Assembly (NCBI GenBank): GCA_030063045.1
Contig: JAQSEB010000086.1
Coordinates: 1,448,501 to 1,512,500, forward strand
DNA length: 64,000 nt
Direction: 5' to 3'
Source: Pratylenchus scribneri
Lineage: Eukaryota > Nematoda > Chromadorea > Rhabditida > Pratylenchidae
The notes beneath the pieces were generated by a model. It had not been told where the DNA came from and did not search any database. It worked only from the letters and a program-made list of their open reading frames with translations. Position numbers and translations under genes: made by a program. Below, piece by piece: positions 21,600 to 31,569 of the stretch. The stretch's first letter is position 1, and each line of letters opens with the position of its first letter.

Positions 21600-22480
21600 T
21601 TCCTTAATAAAATTTTTGTAATAAAAATTAATTTAGATTTTAGAGTCACTTTTTGAAATTATTTTACATTTATTGCAGGAGCGGCCCCTACCAAGCTCCT
21701 CCTAAACTTATGCCGCTCAAAGCCTAATTCTATCTCTATATACCTATTTAAGCTGGTTTAAAACTTGAAATTTCACTTGGCCTTTACTTTGGTTTAAACT
21801 TTTAAATCGGTCTTAAAATGAAATTTCGCATATTATAAATTGATCATGCCGAGTCGAATGAGCCCTATTCTCGCGTTTGAACGAATTATAAAAGTCGAAA
21901 TTCCGGAAATTATATAGCCCAGCCATTAGTCAATTCCAGCAATATACAATTTCTAGAATTTTCTGTATTAGAATTTAATTTATATTCTAGAATCACTTTT
22001 TGAAAATTATTTTATAATGTGCATATGCTAGAAGAGCGGTTCAAATTGCCGCACCGTTTAAAAAAATAATTCATCAAGGTCAGAATTCTGAATTAATTTT
22101 GATGATTTTTATATTTTAAGAGTGGACTGTTTATGGTTACTATTCAATGATTTTATTTAAATTTATATTGGTTCAGAATTGATAGAGATAAATTCAAAAA
22201 AAAAAAATTAAATTACTTTGGATTGGCTAAATTTTGAATTTTTTTGGCCATAAAACTATATCAATTCTGAACCATTTTAAATTAAATTAAAAAAATCATT
22301 GATTAGACAAAATTCTGCTATTTAATTTCATAACAAAATTTGTTCAATCCTTGATGAATTTTAAATAAACGGCGGCAAGTTGACTCAGCCTCAGTTTTGC
22401 GTAAGTCAATTTTCTATTTTGAACTCATTCTCAAGTCCAAATTAGAAAAATAAATGTTTAATTCAATTATATATATTTTT
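21600..22480. repeat. repeat-filled intergenic space
   Basis: At 21780-21930 lies one arm of the GAGTCGAATGAGCCTATT family (see 25228-25482). At 22085-22370 an imperfect palindrome carries GGTTCAGAATTGATAGA and the complement TCAATTCTGAACCATTTTA; related copies lie near 24400-24670 and 63060-63300. No exon was seen. Confidence 0.5.
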
Positions 22481-25021
22481 TTAATTTTGTACTTGTATTA
22501 ATTTTTCTTTCAAATTTTCGAGCCAGCATTTGTCATTGCTTTCCGAATGTGTTTCAATGCCAATTTGCAAATGTCTTCCTGTGGAATAAGCACAAATTAA
22601 TGAAATTGAAAAAGAAATAATATTTAAATTATATATAAGTTTTAATTATAGGAAAAATATCTCTATAGCATTTTTAAATTTTTTATAGCGTATTTCCGAA
22701 AATAAGCCAATTTCCAATATTCGCCGAAACATATATAAATATATTATAATATATCCAAAATAAATTTCAATTTATTCCGAAAATTAGAAAAATTAGATGA
22801 TTTGACACAGCTTTTCATAATAATTTTACAAAAAAAAATTTTCTATATTGGATAATATTGAAGGTTTTTGAAAAAATTTCAAAAAAAAACCTTGTGAACT
22901 TCGGGCTGGCCAATGCAACCATTGGACAACTTCCTCGACCGAAAACATCGGCGAATATTTATAGGAAAAACGATCGCATTTTAATAAAATGCCACTCAAA
23001 AGCATTCCATTCTGCTGATGAGGTGTTCCTTCTGAATTAAAAAATTTATTTAAAAAATTTTAGTAATTTTATAAGTGAAGGAATATAAAAATTCATTCGA
23101 TCAGCTTCCCAATTCCTATTTGGGAACAGCATTACAACTTGAAGCTATTTATAATAAATAATTAAAGAATGAACCAATTTGTTGATTTTATTAATTAAAG
23201 AGGAGACTTTTGACTATCAAATCATATTAATTTTATTTAAATTAGCTTACCGTAAAACTTCTATTTGAAGCCCACTCCCTATTAGAAGCCCACCTATCCA
23301 TTGAAATTTTTTTTTTCACAAAAAACCAATTTCTAAGTGAAATTAAGCTGAAAAAGCCTAAATTAAGCTGAAATAAGCATTTCGAAAATTTCCCACCTTA
23401 TTAGAGGGTCTCTGAAATTTATAAGCCCATGGACTTCTAAATAGAAGATTTACGATAAAATATTTATTGGTCATAATTTCGAAATTTTTTTAAATTAAAA
23501 AAAATCAGTTTTGCCATTTCTTTAGAGGAAATTTAGGGACTTTCAAATGGCCGTTGGGTTCATTTCGGTCTCGGCCATTTCCGACTCTCATCAGCGAATT
23601 TGACAAACCATCGCTCATTAGCCAAATAATCAATCTAAACAATCTAAAGTACATTTTATAGCCCCTGATTATTAACTATCAATTGGTATATTGTTCATCC
23701 AAATCTATAGGACTTTGGATTTGGACAAGTCATAGCCATAAATACAAAAACAAAGACGATTTTTCCAGGTTTTTCGCCACGCTGTTTTTGGCCTACATTT
23801 TTCATTGCGCGGCTGTTTTTGGCCTACATTTTTCGTTGCGCGGCTGTTTTTGGCCTACATTTTTCGTTGCGCGGCTGTTTTTGGCCTACATTTTTCGTTG
23901 CGCGGCTGTTTTTGGCCTACATTTTTCGTTGCGCGGCTGTTTTTGGCCTACATTTTTCGTTGCGCGGCTGTTTTTGGCCTACATTTTTCCACGGTTTTTG
24001 TAATTTTAGTTCATATTTAATAAGGAAACCAGAAATCACACCTATTGATAATTGTTTTGTGGGCATCACAGTGGGTAATTGGCAAATGCAACGTTCACTG
24101 TTGGCGATCATTGCACTCCATGTTGGATGCGCAAAAACATTGGCCAAAGCCTGGGCATCATTCTTAAAAACAAAACAAAAAATATAATAAAAAAGTTGTT
24201 AATTTTTTTTAAATGAAATTTTTGCAACAAATTTAAATAAAGTTTTCTTAATTCGGAAATTAATTTCGCATTTTCAGAAAATTTTGTGGAATTGTTCAGA
24301 GAGTTTATGGAAATATTTTAAAAATTTTATCCATCAAAGTGAATATGGGAACAATTCAACTTACTTATGTTAGCAGTTAGTGCCATTTAAAATAACTCAT
24401 TGATGAATCAATTTTAATAATTTTTTTTATCAAATTTTTTTAAAAAAAACAATATTTTGTCTATCTAATTAAATAAATTTTACTTAAATTGGTTCAGAAT
24501 TTTTGGAGCTATGCCAAAAATAATTTAACTAATCCATAATAAAGTTAAAAGGATTTTAAGGGAATAATCCCATTATTTTAAACAAATCTAAATAAATAAA
24601 TTTAATTTAATAGACAAAAATTTGATCTTTAATTTTATAACAAAAAAAACTCAAAATTATTTTTTCATTGATGAATGATGAAATATAAAATAAATGGCGA
24701 CGCCAAATCCGCTTACGCCAAAATGAGGCTTATATCTCTTAAGTTAATGATAGTCCCCAAAAAAATAATTCAATCAGCAGCCGAAAAATACTTTTTCCTT
24801 CTCTCTTTTCTTACCTTTTCACACCATGGATTTGTCGCCTCAACACATAGTAAAATATCGTCAGGAATTGGCGGCACCTTCAAACCCAAAGAATTGTCGT
24901 GAAATTTCATTGTTGTGCCCTCGAAATTGGGCAGCATCAACGCAAGGAGGGCCATAAGCCATTTCGACGCCTTCGTACAATTTACTATATTTTGTTGTCC
25001 TTTTTTTGATGAGGAGGCCAT
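22481..25021 (-). CDS. hypothetical protein, 4 exons, 188 aa
   Basis: Exons are 25021-24815, 24162-24042, 23031-22891 and 22578-22481. Phases 0, 1, 1 all agree (AAG|GTAAGA, ATAG|GTGTGA, CAAG|GTTTTT; acceptors TTTTTAAG, AATTCAG, TTCCACAG), and the total is in frame to TAA 22481-22483. It starts MASSSKKGQQNIVNC and contains LMALLALMLPNFEGTTMKF, LANVFAHPTWSAMIANSE, GILLKCDRFSYKYSPMFSVE and ends KCWLENLKEKLIQVQN. I do not recognise the family. The M-L-P-N-F-(E/N)-G-T-T word also occurs in the first exon of the PARP-like gene at 18993, so the two may share an N-terminal module. Intron 2 holds a 31-bp minisatellite. Confidence 0.65.
23250..23462. repeat. palindromic element with TTACCGTAAA-type ends
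   Basis: Left end TTACCGTAAAACTTCTATTT; right end AAATAGAAGATTTACGATAA. The interior holds CCCTATTAGAAGCCCAC-type words. A relative lies at 55915-56050, and internal words recur at 6975 and 47870-47950. Confidence 0.65.
23776..23996. repeat. 31-bp minisatellite, about 7 units
   Basis: The unit is GCGCGGCTGTTTTTGGCCTA followed by CATTTTTCGTT. Successive units are almost identical. The open frames across it on the + strand are a by-product of the repeat. It lies in the second intron of the 188-aa gene. Confidence 0.9.
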
Positions 25022-25227
25022 TAATGCATTGGTCGGTGTTCTTAATTTATAAATATTTTTATTCTAAATATTTATCAAAATTTAGGCCATTATTTTTTTT
25101 GGAAAATTAATTTAATAGATTCAATTTTCTTCATTTCCATTCCATCAAATAAAGAAATTAGAATGTAACGGAAAATTAGAGGAATTGACCTTTTTCCTAA
25201 AAAGCCCAGCAATCTTTTGGTCATTCT

Positions 25228-25482
25228 TGAAAATTTCGGCTTTTAGACTTCTTAAAGACTCGAGAATAGGCTCATTCAACTCAGCATGGTTGATTTAATT
25301 TAGCCTAATAAGCATGTTTTAAAAATTGAACTGTTATATAAACCTAAACTGGTTTTGCTTTCAAAAATTTTTGCCTAAGTTTTAATACTGTTTTGTAATT
25401 GAAATTTCATAAACAAAAATCGACTCTGTCGAGTTGAATGAATGAGCCTATTTTCGGATAAGGTCCAAAAACCGAGATTTCC
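25228..25482. repeat. palindromic element, GAATGAGCCTATT family
   Basis: Left arm AGACTCGAGAATAGGCTCAT and right arm GAATGAATGAGCCTATTTTC are inverted. The outer ends are TTTCGGCTTTTAGA and its diverged complement. Relatives lie at 21780-21930 and 26425-26695. Confidence 0.6.
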
Positions 25483-25572
25483 ATATTTGGTCAGCTAAAA
25501 TCCTAGCATTTCCGGGGAAAAGCCAGTTGCCCAAATCGACCGTTACATAAAAAATAATTGTGTAAAAATTAT

Positions 25573-27200
25573 TTATATAAACTTTTGGTTGCTGCATTCA
25601 TTGTTTGTGCCAGCAGTGCCATCATTCTCTATTTCATCTGCTCCAATAGCAGAAGAAGCAGAAGAACAATCGGCCGAAATCATTTCATCGAAAATATCAA
25701 CACAAATATATGTTTCACTGAACCGAACATAAATGGGTGGTACAACCGAAGGGGAACATTTCTTTCGTTTTAGGAATGCATTAACGCCAGTCTGATCAAT
25801 TCCTCCAACTATGAAAATAAAATTTTGAACAATCAAATATAATATTTTTTTTTTGGAAATATTTAAATGGCGAATAAATTATTACTGAAAATGGCAATTA
25901 AGAATGCTGAAAATGGCGAAAAATTTATATCGGCTTAGCGGTTTACAAATTCACAAACCATAAACCAATGGATAGAGCTCGTCAAGACGCGTCGATTGGT
26001 ATATAATTTGTCATGGTTTAATTGATTTTGAACCAAACCCATCTAGATGGGTTTAAGTGGTCTAAAATCCTTTATTTTTGATAAAACCATGAAAAAATTT
26101 ATACCAATCGACGTTGACGAGTCTTGAAGAATTCTGTCGATTGGGTATATAGTTTGGGTGTCTAGGAAGAACCACAAAACTTTTATGATTTTCTGCCATT
26201 TTCGGTAATTTATTCGCTAAATTATTAATATCTTTTTTTCCTTTTCACACAAACCATGTTTTTTAGTTTTCCCAAGGCGCAATTTCAGCCAATTGGTATG
26301 TCGATTATGATTGAAAAGTGAAAATTCCAAGGACTAGAAAAATAAAATACATTATAGTTATAGCTACTATTGGAAATTAACTAATTTTGGAATTAGCTAT
26401 TAGGGCTTGTTAATTTTGGAAATCTTGACTTTTAGGTACAGACTCGAAAGTATGTGTTTATTCGTTTAGGCATGGTCAATTTACTGTATGAAAATTCAAT
26501 TTCAGACGTTTATCTTAATCCACGAGCCCTTAGCCCTATCCCTAGAACCAATGCCTGTCTTAAAGCTTAAACTTACCCTATCCAAACCCAAGCCCTGGCT
26601 CCTAAACCTGTCTGTACATATTTGAAATTTCATAAAATAAATTTCATACCGAATCGAATGAGTTTATTTGTGAGAATGTACTAATAGCCGAAATACTCAA
26701 AATTAACTTGCTATATATTCCCAAAAATATACCAATTCCCAATATTAATAGCAATATATAGATAAATATATATATTGTTGTATTAACAATTTACTAATAA
26801 GTCTATTAGCCGAGAATGCCGAAATTAGTCTGGCATATTCCCAAAAATACACCAATTCCCAATATTTGATAGCAATATATAGATAGATATAAATATTGTT
26901 GATATTTTGTGTGTAAACCTTTATCTCATGTTTAACGTGATAGTGATAGCCGCATAATAGACGGTCAGATATGCAACTATAGCTCAAATATTGTTTGAAT
27001 TCATCCCAACAGTCGCTCCAACTATCGCCTTCATAGTTGGTGTACAGCTCAGCGGATTGGATTAAATGATATGGGCGTTTGGCTAAGCAGCTCGTTTCGA
27101 TCAATTGTTTAAAGTGGGAACATGCCAATTCTATACTGTTGGCCAATGTGCGCCGATCAAGCCAAGCTAACACGTCGACCATGGTGAATGCATCCAACAT
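25573..27200 (-). CDS. F-box-like protein, 3 exons, 198 aa
   Basis: Exons are 27200-26919, 26333-26255 and 25808-25573, with phases 0 then 1 (AAG|GTTTAC, CATG|GTTTGT; acceptors TTTCTAG, TTCATAG) and stop TAA. Residues 1-50 (MLDAFTMVDVLAWLDRRTLA..., then CSHFKQLIETS) fit an F-box-like motif. They align with the N-terminus of the + gene at 39266 through V-D-V-L-x-x-L-x-R-x-x-L and C-S-H-F. F-box proteins bind Skp1 and recruit substrates to SCF ubiquitin ligases; large lineage-specific families are usual in nematodes. The last exon has CSPSVVPPIYVRFSETYI, then a Ser/Asp-rich acidic end. That block recurs in the orphan exon at 14669. Intron 1 contains a GAATGAGCCTATT palindrome and most of intron 2 is a family P palindrome. 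Confidence 0.7.
25885..26215. repeat. imperfect palindrome (family P)
   Basis: It carries ATGGATAGAGCTCGTCAAGA and CGTCGATTGGTATATAATTT on one side and CCAATCGACGTTGACGAGTC on the other. It occupies the second intron of the F-box gene. Confidence 0.75.
26425..26695. repeat. palindromic element, GAATGAGCCTATT family
   Basis: Left arm CAGACTCGAAAGTATGTGTT and right arm CGAATCGAATGAGTTTATTT; diverged. It lies in the first intron of the F-box gene. Confidence 0.5.
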
Positions 27201-27479
27201 TATCAAAAAAATTGATGGCGATGCAAAAATTATTATATTAAATTTATTAACACCAATTTTTGTAATTGTGTCTACAAAAGGATGCCATTTTTATCACTTT
27301 TTTAATTAAGAAACTGATTTTTATATTAATATAAATCATGTCAAAATTCGTCAACTATGATATATTTTGATTTTTGTGTGTTTGTTCAAATTTGATTAGT
27401 GCAAAATGTTTTTTGAGGAAGCAGATGCACCAAAAAAATTTTTAAATTTAATTATAATTAAATAAAGTTGATTATTTAT

Positions 27480-27905
27480 CCAAAATTTAATTAATGGGTG
27501 CTGTTTTTTGCCGAACGAATAATTTCTTTTTGTCGAATAAATCGGTTTCTTTTGTCCAGAGTTTAATAACTCGTTGGCGTTTGACCCTAGATGCATAAAA
27601 CTTATAACTATTTTATAGAGCTAATCGAGACGAGTCGAAGGGTAATATATAATTTGTCATGGTTGGTTAAATACAATGGTATTAAACGGTTTAAACCAGT
27701 TATGGTTTTTGGTTTATAAATCTTTTAGTTTTGAACCAAACCCCGACCAACTTTATATCATTCGACGCGTCTTCTCAATGAACTCTATAAAATTGGTAAA
27801 CGGTTTATGCATCTAGAATCAAACACCAACGAGTTATTAAAATTTCGGAAAAAGAAATCGATTTATTCGGCAAAAAGAACTTATTCGTTCAGCAGAAAAC
27901 CGTTT
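27480..27905. repeat. long imperfect palindrome (family P, extended ends)
   Basis: The outer arms pair AATAACTCGTTGGCGTTTGA with CAAACACCAACGAGTTATTA and, further out, TCGAATAAATCGGTTTCTTT with its complement. The inner arms carry the family P core (TAGAGCTAATCGAGACGAGT). Confidence 0.75.
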
Positions 27906-28414
27906 CTCTTTAATTATTTCATATTAATTTCAATATTTTAACAATAAATATAATTAATAAAATTAAATTTAATTAAAAATGGATGTTATTTAAAAGCATT
28001 AATTTAATTCGAGCGATGTTTTAGGATTAATGACCATTTTTCAGCTCATAGGCATCCTAAAAATATTTATTTATGGTCCATTATACTGCATTGTCAATTA
28101 TGTTAAAGGAAATACTAATTCTGACCAACTTTGATCATATTTATGTATAAATGTCAAATCTGTTTAAAAACTGTCATTTTCAATCGGCCCTAATTAGCTG
28201 GTGATTCGACATTTGCGTCGGGAACATTTGCGCCGCCGACATTTCGCTGGAACTTTTGCGCCGTCGACATTTGCGACGCAGACTTTTGCGACGCCTACTT
28301 TCGCGCCAGCCCACAGAAATACGAATTATTATTTATTAAAAAAATTATCGGACCGAATTATTGTACTCATATCATTAAGTAATAAAAGGGTGAATAATTT
28401 TCTATTTCCAAAAG

Positions 28415-28577
28415 ATGGACATCATACAAATTAAGCAATTCTTAACTAATGAAAAAGGAATCAATGAAATTCATCAACAGAATCCTAATGCGCGCAATGG
28501 TTCAATATGGCTGGCTCATCCTCAGGCATTACGATATCGTTTAACAACAAGCGGATTGGATGATTGGGTTTATTGCA
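28415..28577 (+). pseudogene. ORF interrupted at its end by a hAT-like insertion
   Basis: From ATG 28415 (after a possible acceptor TTCCAAAAG) the frame reads MDIIQIKQFLTNEKGINEIH..., with WLAHPQALRYRLTTSGLDDW. It enters the element at 28576. The flanking target duplication GTTTATTG shows that the uninterrupted sequence would have stopped two codons after W (GTT TAT TGA). The present frame instead runs into the GC-rich arm and gains a Gly/Pro/Ala-rich tail. The family was not recognised. Confidence 0.45.
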
Positions 28578-29095
28578 GTGCTGCGCGGGCCCCGGGCCCC
28601 GGCTCCGGGGCCAGCCCCGGGGCGGCCCCGGCCCCGGGGCTGGGGCCGGGGCCGGGGCTGAGATTCTGAAAACCCGGGGCTCGGGGCCGAGGCTGGGGCC
28701 GAATTTTGAGGGTCGGGGCCAGCCCCGGGGCCGGCCCCGAATTTAACAAAAATTATGGTCATTATTTTGATTTTGAAGGGCAAAATTTTCTTTTTTGAAA
28801 TTGAATGAATGGAAATATAGTTATATTTCGAGGATAGATAGTTAAAAATTAAAAATACATTAAATAATTTAATAATTTTTATAAAATTTCTTTGATTTTT
28901 AAGAATTTTTCAAAATTTAAAAGGCAAAAAAAATTTTTTTGCTATTAGTCCGGGGCCGGCCCCGGGGCAGCCCCGGGGCTGGGGCCGGGGCCGCGAGTTA
29001 AGCTCCGGGGCTGGGGCCGGGGCCGGGGCCAGAATTCTGAAAAGCCGGGGCCCGGGGCCGGGGCTGGGGCTCAAAATAGCTGACGCGCAGCACTG
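28576..29095. mobile_element. hAT-like non-autonomous element A, GGCCCC-rich arms
   Basis: Perfect 12-bp terminal inverted repeats CAGTGCTGCGCG/CGCGCAGCACTG. Exact 8-bp target duplication GTTTATTG (28568-28575 and 29096-29103). Both arms (28587-28742, 28950-29075) are made of GGGGCC/GGCCCC words around an AT-rich centre of about 200 bp. The CAGTG ends and 8-bp duplication are the hAT signature. There is no transposase. Confidence 0.9.
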
Positions 29096-29454
29096 GTTTA
29101 TTGATGATGGGAATTGAGATTTTTATATAACATTTATTTAACAATTTTATTTATTCATTTGGTTAATAATTTTAATTTTGATATTTTAATAATCATAACT
29201 TGGATTGATTTTACATTGTTTTGCAAAATCTAATCGTATTTTTTGAGGCGGCACAAAAGTAGGCCTCGCAATAGGCGAAGTTACAAATGTCGACGGCGCA
29301 AATGCTCCGGCACAAATGTCGGCTAATAAATATAATTATTTTAATCGGCCCCAAATTGGCTGTTCTCATACAATTGGCTAACGAACTAATAAGCCAGTGA
29401 ATCGTCTCTATCAATAATGCGGCCCTATATGGATATATGGACTTTTTGAATTCC

Positions 29455-29550
29455 TAACCTAGCCTCTACTCTATCCTAGCCCTAAAACCCATCCCGGGCG
29501 GACCCTAACCCAGCCCTACCCTACCCTACCCTAGTTCCGGCACTTCAGTC
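29455..29550. repeat. CCCTACC/CCCTAACC-like patch
   Basis: Irregular CCTAGCCCTAAAACCC and CCCTACCCTACCCTAG words. Similar patches lie in palindrome centres at 4930-4990, 26520-26620 and 34720-34930. They look like element interiors rather than telomere. Confidence 0.4.
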
Positions 29551-29781
29551 TCGCACACTTCTGAGTCTACTCTTACATTCCTCCGAAGTTCCAACACATT
29601 CCAGCATGACTTAGAAAAAAAATTTTCAAAAAGTCCATAATTCCAAATTCCCTCTTGTGCCAATTATGCCATAGTATTTTTGTGATTTAAATTAAGCATA
29701 AATAAAAAGGAATCGAATCAAAATTTTCGCAATAAATATAATATTTATTATTTATTTCAAAAGGATTACAAATTCATTTTT

Positions 29782-30515
29782 TTAAATGCAAAAAACAGGA
29801 TATAATAAATGCAAAGTGGTCATAGCCAGCCATTGATGATTCCAACAAATTTGATCGTAAAATGCAATCATCCAATCAAAAAAATTTATGGAAAACAGAT
29901 TGATAAGAGCTTTTCCAAAATGTGTATTCATTTCACATTTCTGCAAATTCATTGGCCTTGCCACAATCAGGGGTGGAATCGAAATTTCGATTTTCGATTT
30001 CGATCGTCGAAATTTCGATGTTTTAGTTTCGTTTCGATTTCGAAAAGTGCCGAATTTCGAAAAAATTTCGAAAAAGGCAAAGGGGGGGGGGGGACCATGT
30101 GTTAGTTTTAACTATTTTTCGAAACGAATTCCATTTTTTACTTTCAATTTAACGATTTGCGCCAAAGTCTGACGCCAGAAAATTTAAAGAAGCTTCTTTT
30201 TCTTCATCAAAATGTGCCACTTTACAATTTTAAATTTTGATGCTTGAAATATGATTAAATAATTTTTTGAAAAAACATTGTGTATAATTATTTGGATAAA
30301 AATTTCACTTTTTTGTATTTTTAGAATTTTTTCCATTTTTTAAAGAATTTAAAATTTTTTTTGAAAAATTTTGATTTCGGTTGTCGAAATTTCGATATTT
30401 TAGTTTCGTTTCGATTTCGATTTGGATGTGAGTTTCGATTTCGATGCCAATTTCGGTTTCGATTTTTTTGAGTATCGGTTCCACCCCTGGCCCCAATAAT
30501 GTGCGCCCTGCCTAG
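29782..30515 (-). pseudogene. coding exon split by a hAT-like insertion
   Basis: Below 29967 the - strand frame reads IVARPMNLQKCEMNTHFGKA, then NFFDWMIAFYDQICWNHQWL, to a stop at 29782. Above 30489 the flank reads YWLGRAH when joined across the duplicated target. The element at 29968-30489 sits between. Without it the frame would run on by at least seven codons. No start codon or domain was recognised. Confidence 0.4.
29968..30489. mobile_element. hAT-like non-autonomous element F, TTTCGATTTCGA arms
   Basis: Ends CAGGGGTGGAATCGA and TATCGGTTCCACCCCTG; 8-bp target GCCACAAT/GCCCCAAT (one mismatch). Both arms consist of TTTCGATTTCGAT words, with a G-run (30079-30092) near the left arm. CAGGGGTGG is a typical hAT terminus. 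There is no ORF of its own. Confidence 0.85.
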
Positions 30516-31560
30516 CCAATATCCTTATATGATATTGATGTAAAATTTAAACCATTATTTTCTTTCGTGAACAAAAGTAACGAAGGAATTTGAAAAGTGG
30601 AAGGAACAAATCCAACAAATGGTTCTTTGGAAATTAGAAATTCATTTTAAATAAATTTAGAATGTATCTTTTATAAATTTATTAGATAAATCTTTTCAAT
30701 TGAATGATATAGGCATTTGATTGAATGTTATTTATCTAATATTTTTATATTCTAACAGTGGAAATGGAATTGGACTGCCAATTGTAATTCCATTTGATTG
30801 GCAATACGTCACATCAAAATTCGGTATTCGTTTTGTTGACTGTTGATGGAATTGTCGAGTTTTGAGGACTGAAATTTGTAAAAATGTAAATAATTCATTA
30901 TTTTATTTATTATTGAAGATGACTATCGCGATTTCCTGTGATGACTGTATAAATCTTGGGTAGCTCTATCCAATTCCTTTGGCCCTAAAATTTTAGGAGC
31001 TTTTGAGAATTTAGCATAAGAATTACATTATTATTTTAGATTATATTTTTTCAGCAGTACAACAACATTATTTTACTAGAATTTTTGGGTATTTCGATTA
31101 TTTTATTAGCCATTTCTCATTTTTCAAGCGTTAAATTCGCTGTTTAATTTAAATAGAAAAGAAAGTAGCAATAGCAATGGGGCAATACAAGTTAGACACG
31201 AATGTGAATATATTTTTAGCGAGAGCAAGAAGGCAATATAGATGAGAAATTTCGAGAGCGAACGTAATATATGATGCAAGCAGCCTTCCGAAAATCGATA
31301 TATGGTGTTTCTTTTTATTATTTGTCCAAAAAATTTTGCGGAAAGGCAGTTTTCTCTCTTCGAGAAGCATCAATATTTTTGCGATTTGCGATATTCCATA
31401 TTTAAAAAATATATAATATAAGTTAATATATACTAAATTATCTTATTGAAAATTCAATAAGAAAATCTGTATTAAATAACAAGCTGTAAAACATACAAAA
31501 AAATTAATTTTTCTCTACATTGATGCTTTTATTAATTTCCAGCCTCATCCAAGAAATCAA
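30498..31560. other. mostly noncoding, with one possible + strand terminal exon
   Basis: At 30761-30855 an exon-like segment follows the good acceptor TATTCTAACAG and reads GNGIGLPIVIPFDWQYVTSK..., to TGA. No upstream partner was found. The remainder has no supported gene; open frames at 31149-31373 lack splice signals and have no protein-like composition. Confidence 0.3.
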
Positions 31561-31569
31561 CCCTATTCC

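Larger units (their letters stand above)
28190..29340. mobile_element. palindromic element with GACATTTGCGCCG-type arms, hosting an ORF and a nested hAT
   Basis: The left arm (28195-28310) is a degenerate tandem of GACATTTGCGACGCAGAC-type words. The right arm (29245-29335) is its inverted, diverged copy (GTCGACGGCGCAAATGCTCC). Outer flanks TCAATCGGCCCTAATTAG and TTTTAATCGGCCCCAAATT also match as inverted copies. Between the arms sits a + strand ORF (28415-28577) and a later hAT-like insertion (28576-29095). No terminal target duplication was resolved. Confidence 0.5.

Noticed and set aside
23683..24187. Overlapping + strand ORFs rich in FGLHF/CFWPTFF repeats
   Set aside because: They arise from the 31-bp minisatellite, and the opposite strand carries a phase-consistent real exon at 24042-24162.
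28541..28783. Gly/Pro/Arg-rich ORFs in GC-rich sequence
   Set aside because: They lie within the simple-repeat arm of a hAT-like element.
29455..29550. CCCTACC repeats as an internal telomere
   Set aside because: Units are irregular and similar patches lie in the centres of several palindromes.
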